64,000 nucleotides of DNA from NCBI GenBank assembly GCA_903870245.1, contig CAIQCB010000018.1, positions 1 to 64,000 on the forward strand, given 5' to 3'. Below the pieces are notes generated by a model. That model worked only from the letters and a program-made list of their open reading frames with translations, did not search any database and was not told the origin of the DNA. Made by a program: the position numbers and the translations under genes. Of this stretch, positions 1-8,477 are shown piece by piece (within the stretch, counting starts at the first letter, position 1; every line of letters starts with the position of its first letter). This DNA is from an uncultured Methylocystaceae bacterium. Its GTDB lineage: Bacteria; Pseudomonadota; Alphaproteobacteria; Rhizobiales; Beijerinckiaceae.

Positions 1-196
1 GTGGATGTTCATGCCGAACTGGTCGGCCAAGGTCGAGTATCTGTATACCGACGTCTCCGGCGGCAACCAGAACACCTGGTTCAACACGGGAGCGGGCATC
101 AACAACGTGAACAACCACACGCGTTGGAACACGGTTCGCGCCGGCGTGAACTATCACTTCAACTGGGGCGCTGCTCCGGTCGTCGCGAAATACTAA
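1..196 (+). CDS. Outer-membrane beta-barrel protein, C-terminal end (partial)
   Basis: Only the last 64 or so codons are present; the gene starts before the window. The frame reads W-MFMPNWSAKVEYLYTD, then a variable loop, then VRAGVNYHFNW and a short tail ending at TAA (194-196). Alternating polar and aromatic residues, the W-S-A-K-V-E-Y-L-Y strand and the final N-Y-H-F strand are typical of the Omp25/Omp31 family of small alphaproteobacterial outer-membrane barrels. These sit in the outer membrane as porin-like or structural proteins. Usually the last residue is the aromatic of the final strand; here a short extension (GAAPVVAKY) also ends in Tyr. A terminator hairpin follows about 70 bases downstream. 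Confidence 0.8.
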   Translation, partial: WMFMPNWSAKVEYLYTDVSGGNQNTWFNTGAGINNVNNHTRWNTVRAGVNYHFNWGAAPVVAKY

Positions 197-265
197 TGGA
201 TATGGGCATTACCTGACGTTTTTTTGGCTCGTCCAGCTTGTGGGCGTCAGGATGTCGCAAAGAAG

Positions 266-296
266 CCCGGTCAGAGATGGCCGGGTTTTTTCTTTT
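266..296 (+). terminator. Rho-independent terminator of the porin gene
   Basis: An 8-bp stem (CCCGGTCA pairing with TGGCCGGG, one G-T pair) with a short AGA-type loop is followed by TTTTTTCTTTT. It lies about 70 bases after the stop codon of the outer-membrane protein and has the right orientation to end that transcript. Confidence 0.85.
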
Positions 297-957
297 GCTA
301 TCTTGGCGCCCTCTATGGCGGAGAGAATCGATAAAATGGAAATAGACTATCAGTAAGTTTCACTTGAACCCTATCGCGGTAACAGCGCTGTACTGTTTTC
401 GCGAAACACTGTGGCTCCATGATTTATTTGTTAGGTATTTATTTTTGCTTTTTTCTCGAGCGGATTTATTTTGAACCATTACGGCTCTGAAGTCCGTCCT
501 GTAATAATCTATCCATATAGCGCTAGCCCATATAATGCTTAGGGTCGGCTTCACAAATTAACGGCCTCCGCATAATGCATTGAGATGGCGACACAGGTAA
601 TCGTATTCGTTATTATAATATCTTTTGATACATATTTTTAATTATCTGACTCACGCTTTAGAAGCGAGCCTTACTTCAACTATAATTATTATGCCAAGAT
701 CGATACTAAAAAGATTATATTTAATCTATGACAAAATATATACGTCGATACTTTCGCCATTGTACAATTTTAAATTGCCGACTGTATATCAAAAAAATAT
801 TATGATTGAAACGTATTGTTTGTAATTTATTTTGAACTGCACTAATTGGGAAGACTATGACCGGGCGTCAGTGACGAGTCCATGGCATATGTTAGCGCCT
901 CACGGGCTTCTGAGGCAGAGCGGCCTGTTTTGCTAATTAGGATTAGGATATAGCTCG
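297..957. other. AT-rich gap without a supported gene
   Basis: No open frame here has a convincing start, ribosome site or recognisable protein. The stretch is clearly more AT-rich than the surrounding genes, especially 600-830, and the frames in it read as low-complexity I/K/Y/L. It may be a decayed intergenic region left after the insertion-sequence event at 958-1227. Confidence 0.5.
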
Positions 958-1227
958 CGTAATGAGGGCAGTAACGCACACTACTGGCGCTGGTGGCTTG
1001 TATCCCAGGGACCAATATGGGCGTTTGGTGTGCGGTGATGTCGCCACCTCTCCACCGTCACGCGAACTTCCGTCAACGAGTAGTAGATCTCCCTACAGAA
1101 GCTCGGCCCGCAGACGCCTATTTAGGCTTGCGATGAATTCTTTTTGCCAAGTGGTTCATGGTGGAATATGGGCAGTCTATGAATCTACAGCTTTGATCCA
1201 ATCCTGCAGAGCCTTGACGACAAATTG
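958..1227 (-). pseudogene. Remnant of an IS3-family transposase (OrfB C-terminus)
   Basis: On the minus strand, short pieces in changing frames match the C-terminal half of IS3-type OrfB integrases. They are RQFVVKALQDWIKAVDS at 1227-1175, then a piece like R-A-E-L-L with EIYYSLTEVRVTVERWRHH, and finally LGYKPPAPVVCV near 975. The normal family reads 'NGRLRDELLNGEIFYSL ... YN-RPH-SLGYKPPAPE'. Stops and frameshifts separate the pieces, so no protein is made. No intact ends or inverted repeats were found. Confidence 0.65.
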
Positions 1228-1981
1228 ACGTCCATTGGCCGACCAAATATATGCCAGCGCGCCGCTCAAAATGAGTAAGTTTAATAACATGTCGATAACA
1301 GCTGTCTAATTTAGCTTGCAGTCAATCAGGATTGCCAGATATACATGCGAGATATTATCGACAATTTTGAACATGCGATATTTTCTCCCATTATACGTGC
1401 TGTCCTCGATAAATTCATAGGACCGTAATTGATTGGAATGTTCGGCGTATAGCGGCATACATGAACAATTCGCCAGCCAGAGCCAGCCATTTATTGGGTT
1501 TGGTGGGCGCCTTCAAATCCTCGCGCCACCAGATCCTTCCTCAGGAGGAAAAAACATATGAGTTTAAATTAAAAGATGAATGACACCTCATTTAGGAAGT
1601 AATTATACAATATGCGAATATTATTGCATAATAAATTTATTTTATGTGCTATTTAAGCGTTTCGAATAGCTGGTCGAATCTGGACAGGCTGGAATAATAA
1701 TGTTTATAAATTTACTCATATATGCATTAAGAGAATTGCGCGCATGTATCATTTAAAAAGATCTACCGTAAGGATGACAACTATTAAAGCTGTCGACTCA
1801 TGGGAAATATCATATCATCTTATAGTGCTTTTATCGATATTTTTGACATATTATGTCGAATAAAAAGAATCCTCTTCCTTTGGAGTCGACCGTCTTGAAT
1901 ATTTGGATGGAATCTTTAATGTTAACTTTCGTCAAAGATGATTTATTCAAATAAGCATGAATATGACATAGGTTAGGGAAG
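1228..1981. other. AT-rich intergenic region before the adenylate cyclase gene
   Basis: No gene is supported. At 1541-1572 a near-perfect ribosome site (AGGAGG) is followed by ATG and only three more codons before TAA, which looks like the leftover start of a deleted gene. The region 1580-1980 is very AT-rich and probably carries the promoter of the cyclase gene, but I could not single out one -35/-10 pair. Confidence 0.4.
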
Positions 1982-3616
1982 ATGAAATTAATAAGCCTAT
2001 TAAAAATTATATTAAGCGGAACCCTTCTTTTCTCTGGTGCTATTACCGCGATGTCCTTCATGCTTAACCAGCTAGAGAAGGGGGTAGAAGATGCGCAGAG
2101 CCGTCGTTATGAATCATATTTACTGGCGGATGAATTGAGACAATCCTCGGATGATTTAACGCGATTTGCTCGAATGTACGTCGCGACAGGAGAAGAGCGG
2201 TATAATCGATACTATTGGAGCATTCTTGACATTCGAAATGGAAAAATAAAGCGGCCAGAGGGCTATGAGGGGGTTTACTGGGATCTGGTTGTGGGAGGAA
2301 TAACGCCAGAGCCTTCCCAGGAAAAGAAATCCGGAGTTTCGCTCGAGGCGCGCCTTTTACAGGCTGGAATTACAGTTGATGAATTCAGCAAACTAAAAGA
2401 ATCACAAAATCTCTCGAACGAACTTGCGCGGCTTGAGACGGTTGCTATTAATGCTGTTAAAGGTCGTTTTGATGATGGCACGGGCGCCTTCCAGAGAGAA
2501 GGTGAACCTGATAGCAATATGGCGAGCAAGATACTCAATGATGAACGTTACAATAATTATAAATCAAGAATTATGCAGCCAATTGGTGAATTTCTCTTAA
2601 TGGTAAACAACAGAACAACCTCCGACCTTGAGGAATTGAATCAGAAATCACAGAAACTACTTTTGGGAATAATTGGACTCTCCATTGCATTCCTTGTCGT
2701 GATGTGCCTGCTATCATGGATTCTTGTGAGAAATATCCTTGATAGAAGCTCCATCCTTATGCATGCTGTGGGTATGATCAGCGAGGGAAATCTTGACGCT
2801 AGAACTAACATTACCGGCGATGACGAGATTGGCGTTCTCGGGAGTGCTATCGATGTAATGGCCGGCAATTTAAAAACAGCTTTGGATCATGCGCATACGA
2901 AAGCTAAGGAAGCTGAGGAACAGGCGGTTAAGTTAAGCGAAGAGCGCCATCACTCAGAAAAACTCTTAAATAATATTCTACCAACTTTGATAGCAGATCG
3001 TCTTCGCAAGGGCGAATCAATGATTGCGGATACGTATCCCGAGGTAACCGTTCTTTTTGCTGATATTGTTGGATTTACTGAGCTATCCGCACGTCTCGGA
3101 CCACGAGAGATTGTTAATATGTTGAATGATGTATTCGGTCGCTTCGACAAACTTGTTGTAGAACATGGTCTCGAGAAAATTAAGACAATTGGCGATTGTT
3201 ATATGGTTGTCGGCGGTATCCCAGAGCGTGATCCGCTGCATTGCCAAAAAATTGCTGATTTTGCTATTGCTGCCCTGAAAACATTTGATGAATATGCAGC
3301 GGATTTCACGCAGCCCCTCAGTATACGTATTGGCATGCATACGGGCACAGTGGTCGCTGGCGTCGTCGGAACGCAGAAATTCGCCTATGATCTCTGGGGC
3401 GATGTTGTGAATATTGCTAGTCGTTTTGAGTCTACAGGTAGACCTAAGCGTATCCATGTATCTGATAGCGTACGTCTAAGACTCGCAGATGATTTTGATT
3501 TCGAAGGTGGGGAAGAGGTTAATTTAAAGGGTAAGGGTGTCATGAAATCCTGGTTTATAGTTGGACGTAAAAACGATCAAAATATTATTTCTTTGAAAGC
3601 TTTACCGAAGTCATGA
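1982..3616 (+). CDS. Membrane-bound class III adenylate cyclase with HAMP domain
   Basis: A 544-aa protein predicted to make cyclic AMP from ATP at the inner membrane. Order: first membrane helix at about 8-28, periplasmic sensor region to about 230, second helix 231-252, HAMP linker to about 305, short coiled coil, then the cyclase domain from about 345. Metal-binding Asp361 lies in TVLFADIVGFT and Asp405 in KTIGDCYM. Lys401 and Asp470 (YDLWGD) are the residues that choose adenine over guanine, and Asn477 and Arg481 are the transition-state pair. The D-x6-N-x3-R spacing matches the family exactly, so the enzyme should be active as a homodimer. The start ATG follows AGGGAAG closely. The ligand of the sensor region is unknown. 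Confidence 0.92.
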   Translation: MKLISLLKIILSGTLLFSGAITAMSFMLNQLEKGVEDAQSRRYESYLLADELRQSSDDLTRFARMYVATGEERYNRYYWSILDIRNGKIKRPEGYEGVYWDLVVGGITPEPSQEKKSGVSLEARLLQAGITVDEFSKLKESQNLSNELARLETVAINAVKGRFDDGTGAFQREGEPDSNMASKILNDERYNNYKSRIMQPIGEFLLMVNNRTTSDLEELNQKSQKLLLGIIGLSIAFLVVMCLLSWILVRNILDRSSILMHAVGMISEGNLDARTNITGDDEIGVLGSAIDVMAGNLKTALDHAHTKAKEAEEQAVKLSEERHHSEKLLNNILPTLIADRLRKGESMIADTYPEVTVLFADIVGFTELSARLGPREIVNMLNDVFGRFDKLVVEHGLEKIKTIGDCYMVVGGIPERDPLHCQKIADFAIAALKTFDEYAADFTQPLSIRIGMHTGTVVAGVVGTQKFAYDLWGDVVNIASRFESTGRPKRIHVSDSVRLRLADDFDFEGGEEVNLKGKGVMKSWFIVGRKNDQNIISLKALPKS

Positions 3617-3790
3617 AGTACTTAATATCATAGTTCACAATCATTCTTTAGACATAAAAGACTCAATTATATCGACTTGATCAGCTAATCTTTTAAGTGA
3701 CCTTGCCCCCCTAAAAAAGTCTCCCAAGTCAGATCGTATAGGATCGGGTTTGGAGGGTAATGACATGAAAGACGCGATACAATGTTTATA

Positions 3791-4306
3791 TTAATCAAGT
3801 CGCTGAACAACGGCATAAACGATCCCTCGGACCATGATGGATTGAACAACAGCACGTCGCAAAAATGGTCCGCTTACAAACTGATAATCATAACGCAATC
3901 CATCTCCTTTCCAAAATCCACTTGCTATTAATACATCAGAAAATTCAATAAAGTTCTCTCGCTCTTCCTCGGGTGTTTGCTCAAGGATCGCTAATCCCGC
4001 ACGAAATCCTGAGCTCTCGGACGCAGCTAGAACATTTGAGAATTCATCGGTAATGATCATCGGAAAAGGACTAGCATCGATAATTTTCAAGAGCCCATTA
4101 ATGGATTCTACACGCATTTCCTGAGCCATTCGTTCAATTTTTCCCTGATATTCAAGAAGCGGAATTCTTTCGCCCTTCTCCCACCGAGATACACTGGCCT
4201 GAGTCGTTCCAAGCTTCTGTGCAAAAGCCCGCTGATTAAGTTGCAAAATGGAGCGAACCTGACCAATTAAAGATGGCCAATAATGTTTTAGTGGCTCTTT
4301 GGACAT
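3791..4306 (-). CDS. XRE-family regulator with a PAS-like domain
   Basis: A 171-aa protein. Residues about 13-65 form a helix-turn-helix of the Cro/CI type (QRAFAQKLGTTQASVSRWEKGER). Residues about 70-165 look like a small PAS sensor domain (INGLLKIIDASPFPMIITDEFSNVLAASE). It is transcribed away from the nitrile hydratase operon across a 305-base shared upstream region, so it is the likely local regulator of that operon. The ligand is unknown. A fully conserved helix-turn-helix makes the DNA-binding role secure; the PAS assignment is less so. Confidence 0.85.
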   Translation of the reverse strand: MSKEPLKHYWPSLIGQVRSILQLNQRAFAQKLGTTQASVSRWEKGERIPLLEYQGKIERMAQEMRVESINGLLKIIDASPFPMIITDEFSNVLAASESSGFRAGLAILEQTPEEERENFIEFSDVLIASGFWKGDGLRYDYQFVSGPFLRRAVVQSIMVRGIVYAVVQRLD

Positions 4307-4462
4307 TAATATCTCATATAAAGTTTAAACCCATTGATATTGCAACTTACTATTTGAGACCCGATAGTAAGCAACGTAGGCCGATGATCTATTTAATACC
4401 ATATCCTTCGTATATCATTGTAATTATTTATACATGATTTCTGCAATGAGCACTGATGCTGC

Positions 4463-4482
4463 AAATATACCAAAATATACCA
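4463..4482. repeat. Exact tandem decamer AAATATACCA x2 in the divergent promoter region
   Basis: Two head-to-tail copies of AAATATACCA occupy 4463-4472 and 4473-4482, one DNA helical turn apart, between the XRE-PAS gene and the nitrile hydratase operon. Such phased direct repeats can be operator half-sites on one face of the helix. That they bind the divergent XRE-PAS protein is an inference from position only. Confidence 0.45.
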
Positions 4483-4611
4483 ACCATTCCATTCTTAAAG
4501 TCGCATGTGGATTGCTAAATCGGTATTTTGTGTTAGTTCTATAGAAATATGAATAATCAAGTATAATCTGGGCCTATATGGCGCAGAAACAGGTATCCCG
4601 GGGAATGTTCC

Positions 4612-5619
4612 ATGCATGAAGACAATAATAATAATGATAAATCACAAAAAACCGAAATAAATGATCCATCTCAGCTGCCCTCTGGGTCCTCTCGTCGTGA
4701 CTTCTTCAAAAATGTTTCTGGGGGAGTGGTAAGCGCTGGTCTTACAGGAATTGCGGGAACCGCTTCTTCGACTATTCCCTCCCCTGCGGAAGCTGCAAAT
4801 GCGACGGCTTGCCCGACAGATGCCGATCCGACGCGCTGGTGGATCGGCGGCACGCCTATCCGTGATTGTGTCAATGAGTTCACACCACCCCAGAACATCA
4901 TGAATCCATTACCTGCGCGAGTAAATGCGCTTAAGGATCTCCTGATTTCCAAGGGCGTCGTCGATCAAGCCAAAATTGATGGCTTCGTACAATACTATTC
5001 GCAAATTATTACCCCAATGCTGGGGGCGGCCGTTGTTGTTCAGGCTTGGCAGGACCAGTCCTTCAAGCAGGCCTTACTCAATCCTCCGCCGTCACAACCC
5101 TTCTATGCCTCTATGTTGATCCGGAATTTCTTGACCGGGACAACAAACCCAAAAACGAATAAACCTTTTCTTGATCCAGCTAGCACTTTTGGCATGACGC
5201 TCGGGCCTGAGGGGGAATATATCCGGGTTGTGGCGAATGGACCTTTGAATAAACCTGAGACTTGTCCTGATGGCAGGCGAATTAGGCTTGTGCACAATCT
5301 AGTGGTTTGCACAGTTTGCTCTTGTTATCCGCAAGCCTTACTCGGCATCCAGCCAACCTGGTATAAATCACAACAATATCGCGCCAGAGCGATAGCAGAG
5401 CCCTTTGGGGTTCTCAAGGAATTTGCAGAAGACGCGGGACATAATATTGATGCCTATCTAAAATCAGTTGATGAGCTTCGAGTGTGGGATTCGAACTCAG
5501 AAGTCAGAATATTTGTAATACCTGAAATGCCATCGTCTTGGAAGGGATTGTCTTTTGAGGAAAAATTAAATCGAGTATCTCGAAATTCGATGCTCGGCGC
5601 GGAAATACTCTATGGTTAA
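4612..5619 (+). CDS. Tat-signal nitrile hydratase / thiocyanate hydrolase alpha-type subunit (cobalt type)
   Basis: A 335-aa catalytic subunit that should hydrate a nitrile to an amide, or hydrolyse thiocyanate. The metal site is plain: V-V-C233-T-V-C236-S237-C238-Y-P, the C-T-x-C-S-C form typical of Co(III) enzymes (iron enzymes have C-S-L-C-S-C). It is followed by the family block QPTWYKSQQYRARA. Oddly, the N-terminus carries a twin-arginine signal (SSRRDFFKN at 26-34, a hydrophobic run rich in G/A to about 62, and AEAAN as a likely cleavage site). Nitrile hydratases are normally cytoplasmic. The beta subunit has no signal, so a folded complex might be exported together. The start has a GGGGA site 7 bases upstream. 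Confidence 0.9.
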   Translation: MHEDNNNNDKSQKTEINDPSQLPSGSSRRDFFKNVSGGVVSAGLTGIAGTASSTIPSPAEAANATACPTDADPTRWWIGGTPIRDCVNEFTPPQNIMNPLPARVNALKDLLISKGVVDQAKIDGFVQYYSQIITPMLGAAVVVQAWQDQSFKQALLNPPPSQPFYASMLIRNFLTGTTNPKTNKPFLDPASTFGMTLGPEGEYIRVVANGPLNKPETCPDGRRIRLVHNLVVCTVCSCYPQALLGIQPTWYKSQQYRARAIAEPFGVLKEFAEDAGHNIDAYLKSVDELRVWDSNSEVRIFVIPEMPSSWKGLSFEEKLNRVSRNSMLGAEILYG

Positions 5620-5682
5620 AGAATTATATTCGTCATCATGTTCTTGATTACAGGTTCTCTAGAATAAGATAAGGAGAGCGTT

Positions 5683-6561
5683 ATGGAAGGTCCGCATTTT
5701 AACGCCGGCTGGAGAGGTTACGGAAAAATTCCAGAAAAATATCAGCCGTATACGGATAAAACCGTATGGGATGAGCCGTGGGAAGGCACCCTAACGGCGA
5801 TGGTGGCTCTGCTTACCAATTATGGAAATGGCTTTCGCCCACCTCCGCCCAGAGAGACAGAACCATTCTGGGGCCTGGATGCATTTCGTTGGGCGCGTGA
5901 ATGCATGCATCCCAGAGATTATATGAATTCGAATTATTATGCGCTTTGGCTTGATGCAATAGCTGCTCTAATCGATAATTATGGCGCGTATATGGGTAAG
6001 GGTGTCTCCTCGCAAGAAATGATCAACTTGGGCATTGTCTCTGCGGCAGAACTTAATCGAGCGCGGGATATCCGCAGGCAAGCCAAGAACGAAACAGTTC
6101 CGGGATGTGGTAAGCCAAATTATCAGGGAGAGTATGCCTCATCGAAATATGATCCAAAAGTAGTCAATGGAGGCATATCAGCGATTGGTTATCATCCAAA
6201 ATTCCGTCTGGGTCAGAACGTATGGTTTATCCGCCAGCAGTCGAGCGGACATACCAGAGAATACCCATATTCTCGTGGTCGGCTGGGAACAATTGTGGCT
6301 TATTACGGACTGGCTCCGCAAGTTTGGATGAATAATCAGCTGCAATTTACTGGTAAATATATGGAAGGCTATGCTGATATTTGGTGCAGAGGGTTACAAC
6401 GCTTCTATGCGCCGCTGTATAGTGTCAAATTTTACGCTGCCGAACTTTGGGGGATAGGATATTCAGATCCCAGACAAGTCGTATACGTGGATGCTTATGA
6501 ACCATATATTTCATCTCGATATGGCTCATATCTATTGAATGAAAGAGATGACGAAAGATGA
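5683..6561 (+). CDS. Nitrile hydratase beta-type subunit
   Basis: A 292-aa partner of the preceding alpha-type subunit. The N-terminal half is helical, as in NHase beta (HFNAGWRGYGKIP, FWGLDAFRWARECM, Y-ALWLDAIAALI). The C-terminal half has the beta-barrel signature (FRLGQNVWFIRQ, GHTREYPYSRGRLGTIV, then APLYSVKFYAAELWG). Both halves are in one chain, unlike classical thiocyanate hydrolase, where they are separate alpha and beta chains. A strong AAGGAG site precedes the start. The gene lies 63 bases after the alpha gene and overlaps the next gene by 4 bases (ATGA), so it is translationally coupled to it. Confidence 0.9.
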   Translation: MEGPHFNAGWRGYGKIPEKYQPYTDKTVWDEPWEGTLTAMVALLTNYGNGFRPPPPRETEPFWGLDAFRWARECMHPRDYMNSNYYALWLDAIAALIDNYGAYMGKGVSSQEMINLGIVSAAELNRARDIRRQAKNETVPGCGKPNYQGEYASSKYDPKVVNGGISAIGYHPKFRLGQNVWFIRQQSSGHTREYPYSRGRLGTIVAYYGLAPQVWMNNQLQFTGKYMEGYADIWCRGLQRFYAPLYSVKFYAAELWGIGYSDPRQVVYVDAYEPYISSRYGSYLLNERDDER

Positions 6562-7112
6562 AAACAACTCAAAATTATATTGAAGAACTTGATAATGAAC
6601 CGATAACGCCTTTGCCAAAAGATAGAGGCGAGCCTGTCTTCAAGGATTCTTGGGAGGCAGAAGCTTTTGCTATTGGGAATCTACTTGTCAAGTCCGGTTT
6701 CATCAGCGCATCTGAATGGATGTCACGGATGGGTAATGCAATTAGAGCTGCTCAAATGCGGGGTGATCCTGATCGGGGAGATACATACTATTATCATTGG
6801 ATGGACGCACTAGAATCATTATGCCTCGACAGAGGCTTAACATCCACTGAATTGTACATTCATAATGTTCATTTATGGGATAGAGCAATAGAAAATACTC
6901 CTCACGGAGTGGCAATCTCTATTGAAAATGCTCTTATGATCCCAGAAGCGCCTAACCCGAATATTGCGCATCCACTTCATGCGCATCGGCGCCACCATCA
7001 TCATGGACCAAGTGAACATCATATACATGATGATGAACATGCATCGGAATGTGGAGCCAGCAATCATCCCCCTGGAAATTTTTATGAACCAGTCGCTATA
7101 CATCGTCGTTAA
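6558..7112 (+). CDS. Nitrile hydratase activator-like protein with a His-rich tail
   Basis: A 184-aa protein resembling the small activators (P14K type) and the N-terminal half of NHase beta: EPVFKDSWEAEAFAIGNLL, then F-SASEWMSRMGNAIRAA and YYYHWMDALESL. Cobalt enzymes need such a protein to bring the metal into the alpha subunit. Residues about 137-165 are packed with histidines (HPLHAHRRHHHHG, then HHIHDDEHASE), a metal-binding tail that fits cobalt storage or delivery. It starts inside the stop of the beta gene. Whether it is a chaperone or a third structural subunit cannot be decided from sequence alone. Confidence 0.8.
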   Translation: MKTTQNYIEELDNEPITPLPKDRGEPVFKDSWEAEAFAIGNLLVKSGFISASEWMSRMGNAIRAAQMRGDPDRGDTYYYHWMDALESLCLDRGLTSTELYIHNVHLWDRAIENTPHGVAISIENALMIPEAPNPNIAHPLHAHRRHHHHGPSEHHIHDDEHASECGASNHPPGNFYEPVAIHRR

Positions 7113-7140
7113 AAAATATAATTAAATAGGAGAGTCTCAA

Positions 7141-7329
7141 ATGCTAATTCAAATGAAAAATAAAATTTTCCTTGAACGACTGAATGCAACTACAGATCAT
7201 TTGCTCACGGCCATTTTATCGCTCTTAATTGGTAGCTTCCTTTTGTTTGTAGTGGGTTTTTCCTCGTCCGATGCACTACATCAAGAAACTCATGATGTGA
7301 GGCATAGTCTATCCTTCCCTTGTCATTAG
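7141..7329 (+). CDS. cbtB: CbtB-type cobalt transporter subunit
   Basis: A 62-aa protein with one membrane helix (about 21-42, LLTAILSLLIGSFLLFVVGF) and the C-terminal histidine signature H-x3-HDVRHSLSFPCH that marks CbtB, the small subunit of a proposed cobalt importer. It starts behind a good AGGAGAG site 28 bases after the activator-like gene, so it is in the same operon and presumably supplies cobalt to the hydratase. The usual large partner CbtA is not found downstream. The context supports a Co rather than Fe enzyme. Confidence 0.88.
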   Translation: MLIQMKNKIFLERLNATTDHLLTAILSLLIGSFLLFVVGFSSSDALHQETHDVRHSLSFPCH

Positions 7330-7541
7330 ATGCTGTCGAAGGATTATCTCTGTTATCCATTCACATGTTATATTTGATATTTAAACATATAATTATGGTT
7401 CATTGAAAGTTGTGTCGTATTTTCTCACTATAATAAATTACATTACTTAATTTATTTCGTTGATTGCTAGGCCAGGCAAGGGGGTATTCGAAGCAAATAT
7501 TACTTTATACCTTTAAATTCATGCTCTTTTTTGCCAGCCCA

Positions 7542-8049
7542 TCATGAAGGTGCTCTGACAGGACTCTTAATCACGGCGCCATACGATTTAAAATTAATCT
7601 GGAATTCATCATTTCTCTGGCCAGCGGAGGCAATTACAATGTCGTTGGGCAGAACTTGGTCTCGAGAATACCAATATGTCATCTTGCGAATATGCGGTTG
7701 AAGAGCTCGACGTCTATCGGAAGGGCGTGACACAATGCTCTGAGGCTTATGCGATGAGAATTATTTGTTCTTGATAAACTCGGCGACATCGAATTCGGCG
7801 CGCCTAGCGAAGCCTTAGTCTTTCACACCAAAGGCTAACTTTGCGAACACTCGAGCGTCATGATCACCAATATCCTGATTGATAGCGAGTGCAACCGAAT
7901 TGATTGAGGCCAAAATTACGACGGGAATTCTTGATGCTATCACCCATTACCTGAACTTCATTTAATGTGGCAACGACTAACTCCATTTCACTGCCAGAAC
8001 GGCGGCAGGAATGATAAGATAAAAATTCCTGACTTAGATCTCTATCCAA
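7542..8049 (-). pseudogene. Decayed gene of unknown function
   Basis: The minus strand shows protein-like stretches broken by stops and a frame change: LVVATLNEVQVMGDSIKNS (7980-7920), then in another frame ASINSVALAINQDIGDHDARV and FAKLAFGVKD, a TAA, GFARRAEFDVAEFIKNK, a TAA, and finally RKMTYWYSRDQVLPNDIVI to about 7542. The pieces are coherent enough to be one former gene. I do not recognise the family. It separates the nitrile hydratase operon from the P450 cluster. Confidence 0.4.
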
Positions 8050-8228
8050 TCTTCAACTCATAAATTCAACTATAAATAAATTCTTCGTAAAATGTTCGGG
8101 TCAAATCTGTAAGTTAATCAACAGCCATGAAAATGGTCAGGAAATTCGTTCGATAACTCCCTCACCTTGCGCTCATTATAAGCGAAAGTGGAGATGATTA
8201 TTTTTTTGTAGAAATATGATTATCTTCG

Positions 8229-8477
8229 TTACTTTTGCCTGCTCAGTAATTCTTTCTCTATAAGAGTAGACAGATCGCCAAAGGTTCGACATGAGCCAAC
8301 CTGTACCTGATCAAGCTCAAACTCCAGCTTCTCTTCAAGAGCCATCACCAGCTCGAACTCTCCAAGACTATCGAGCCCAAGGCTTTCCAGTGACGTCTCC
8401 TCGTCAAATTTCTGTAAATCCTTCAATTTTAAGGAGATGATCGTATCGGTCAAAATCTCAAAGGCTTTGCTAGACAT
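8229..8477 (-). CDS. Acyl carrier protein
   Basis: An 82-aa four-helix carrier protein. Ser37 in the motif E-S-L-G-L-D-S-L-G-E-F-E is the expected attachment site for 4'-phosphopantetheine. The start ATG (8475-8477) lies inside the end of the P450 gene, an 8-base overlap, so the two are translationally coupled. This suggests that the P450 or the acyltransferase-like protein of this cluster acts on a substrate held on this carrier, as P450 BioI does on acyl-ACP. It is not the housekeeping AcpP, which reads G-A-D-S-L-D-T-V-E. Confidence 0.88.
   Translation of the reverse strand: MSSKAFEILTDTIISLKLKDLQKFDEETSLESLGLDSLGEFELVMALEEKLEFELDQVQVGSCRTFGDLSTLIEKELLSRQK

Noticed and set aside
625-825. 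66-codon plus-strand frame in AT-rich DNA
   Set aside because: Low-complexity composition, no ribosome site, and no family resemblance.
1541-1572. Strong ribosome site followed by a 4-codon frame
   Set aside because: Too short to call a gene; no conserved leader-peptide context (no attenuator hairpin or codon run) is seen.
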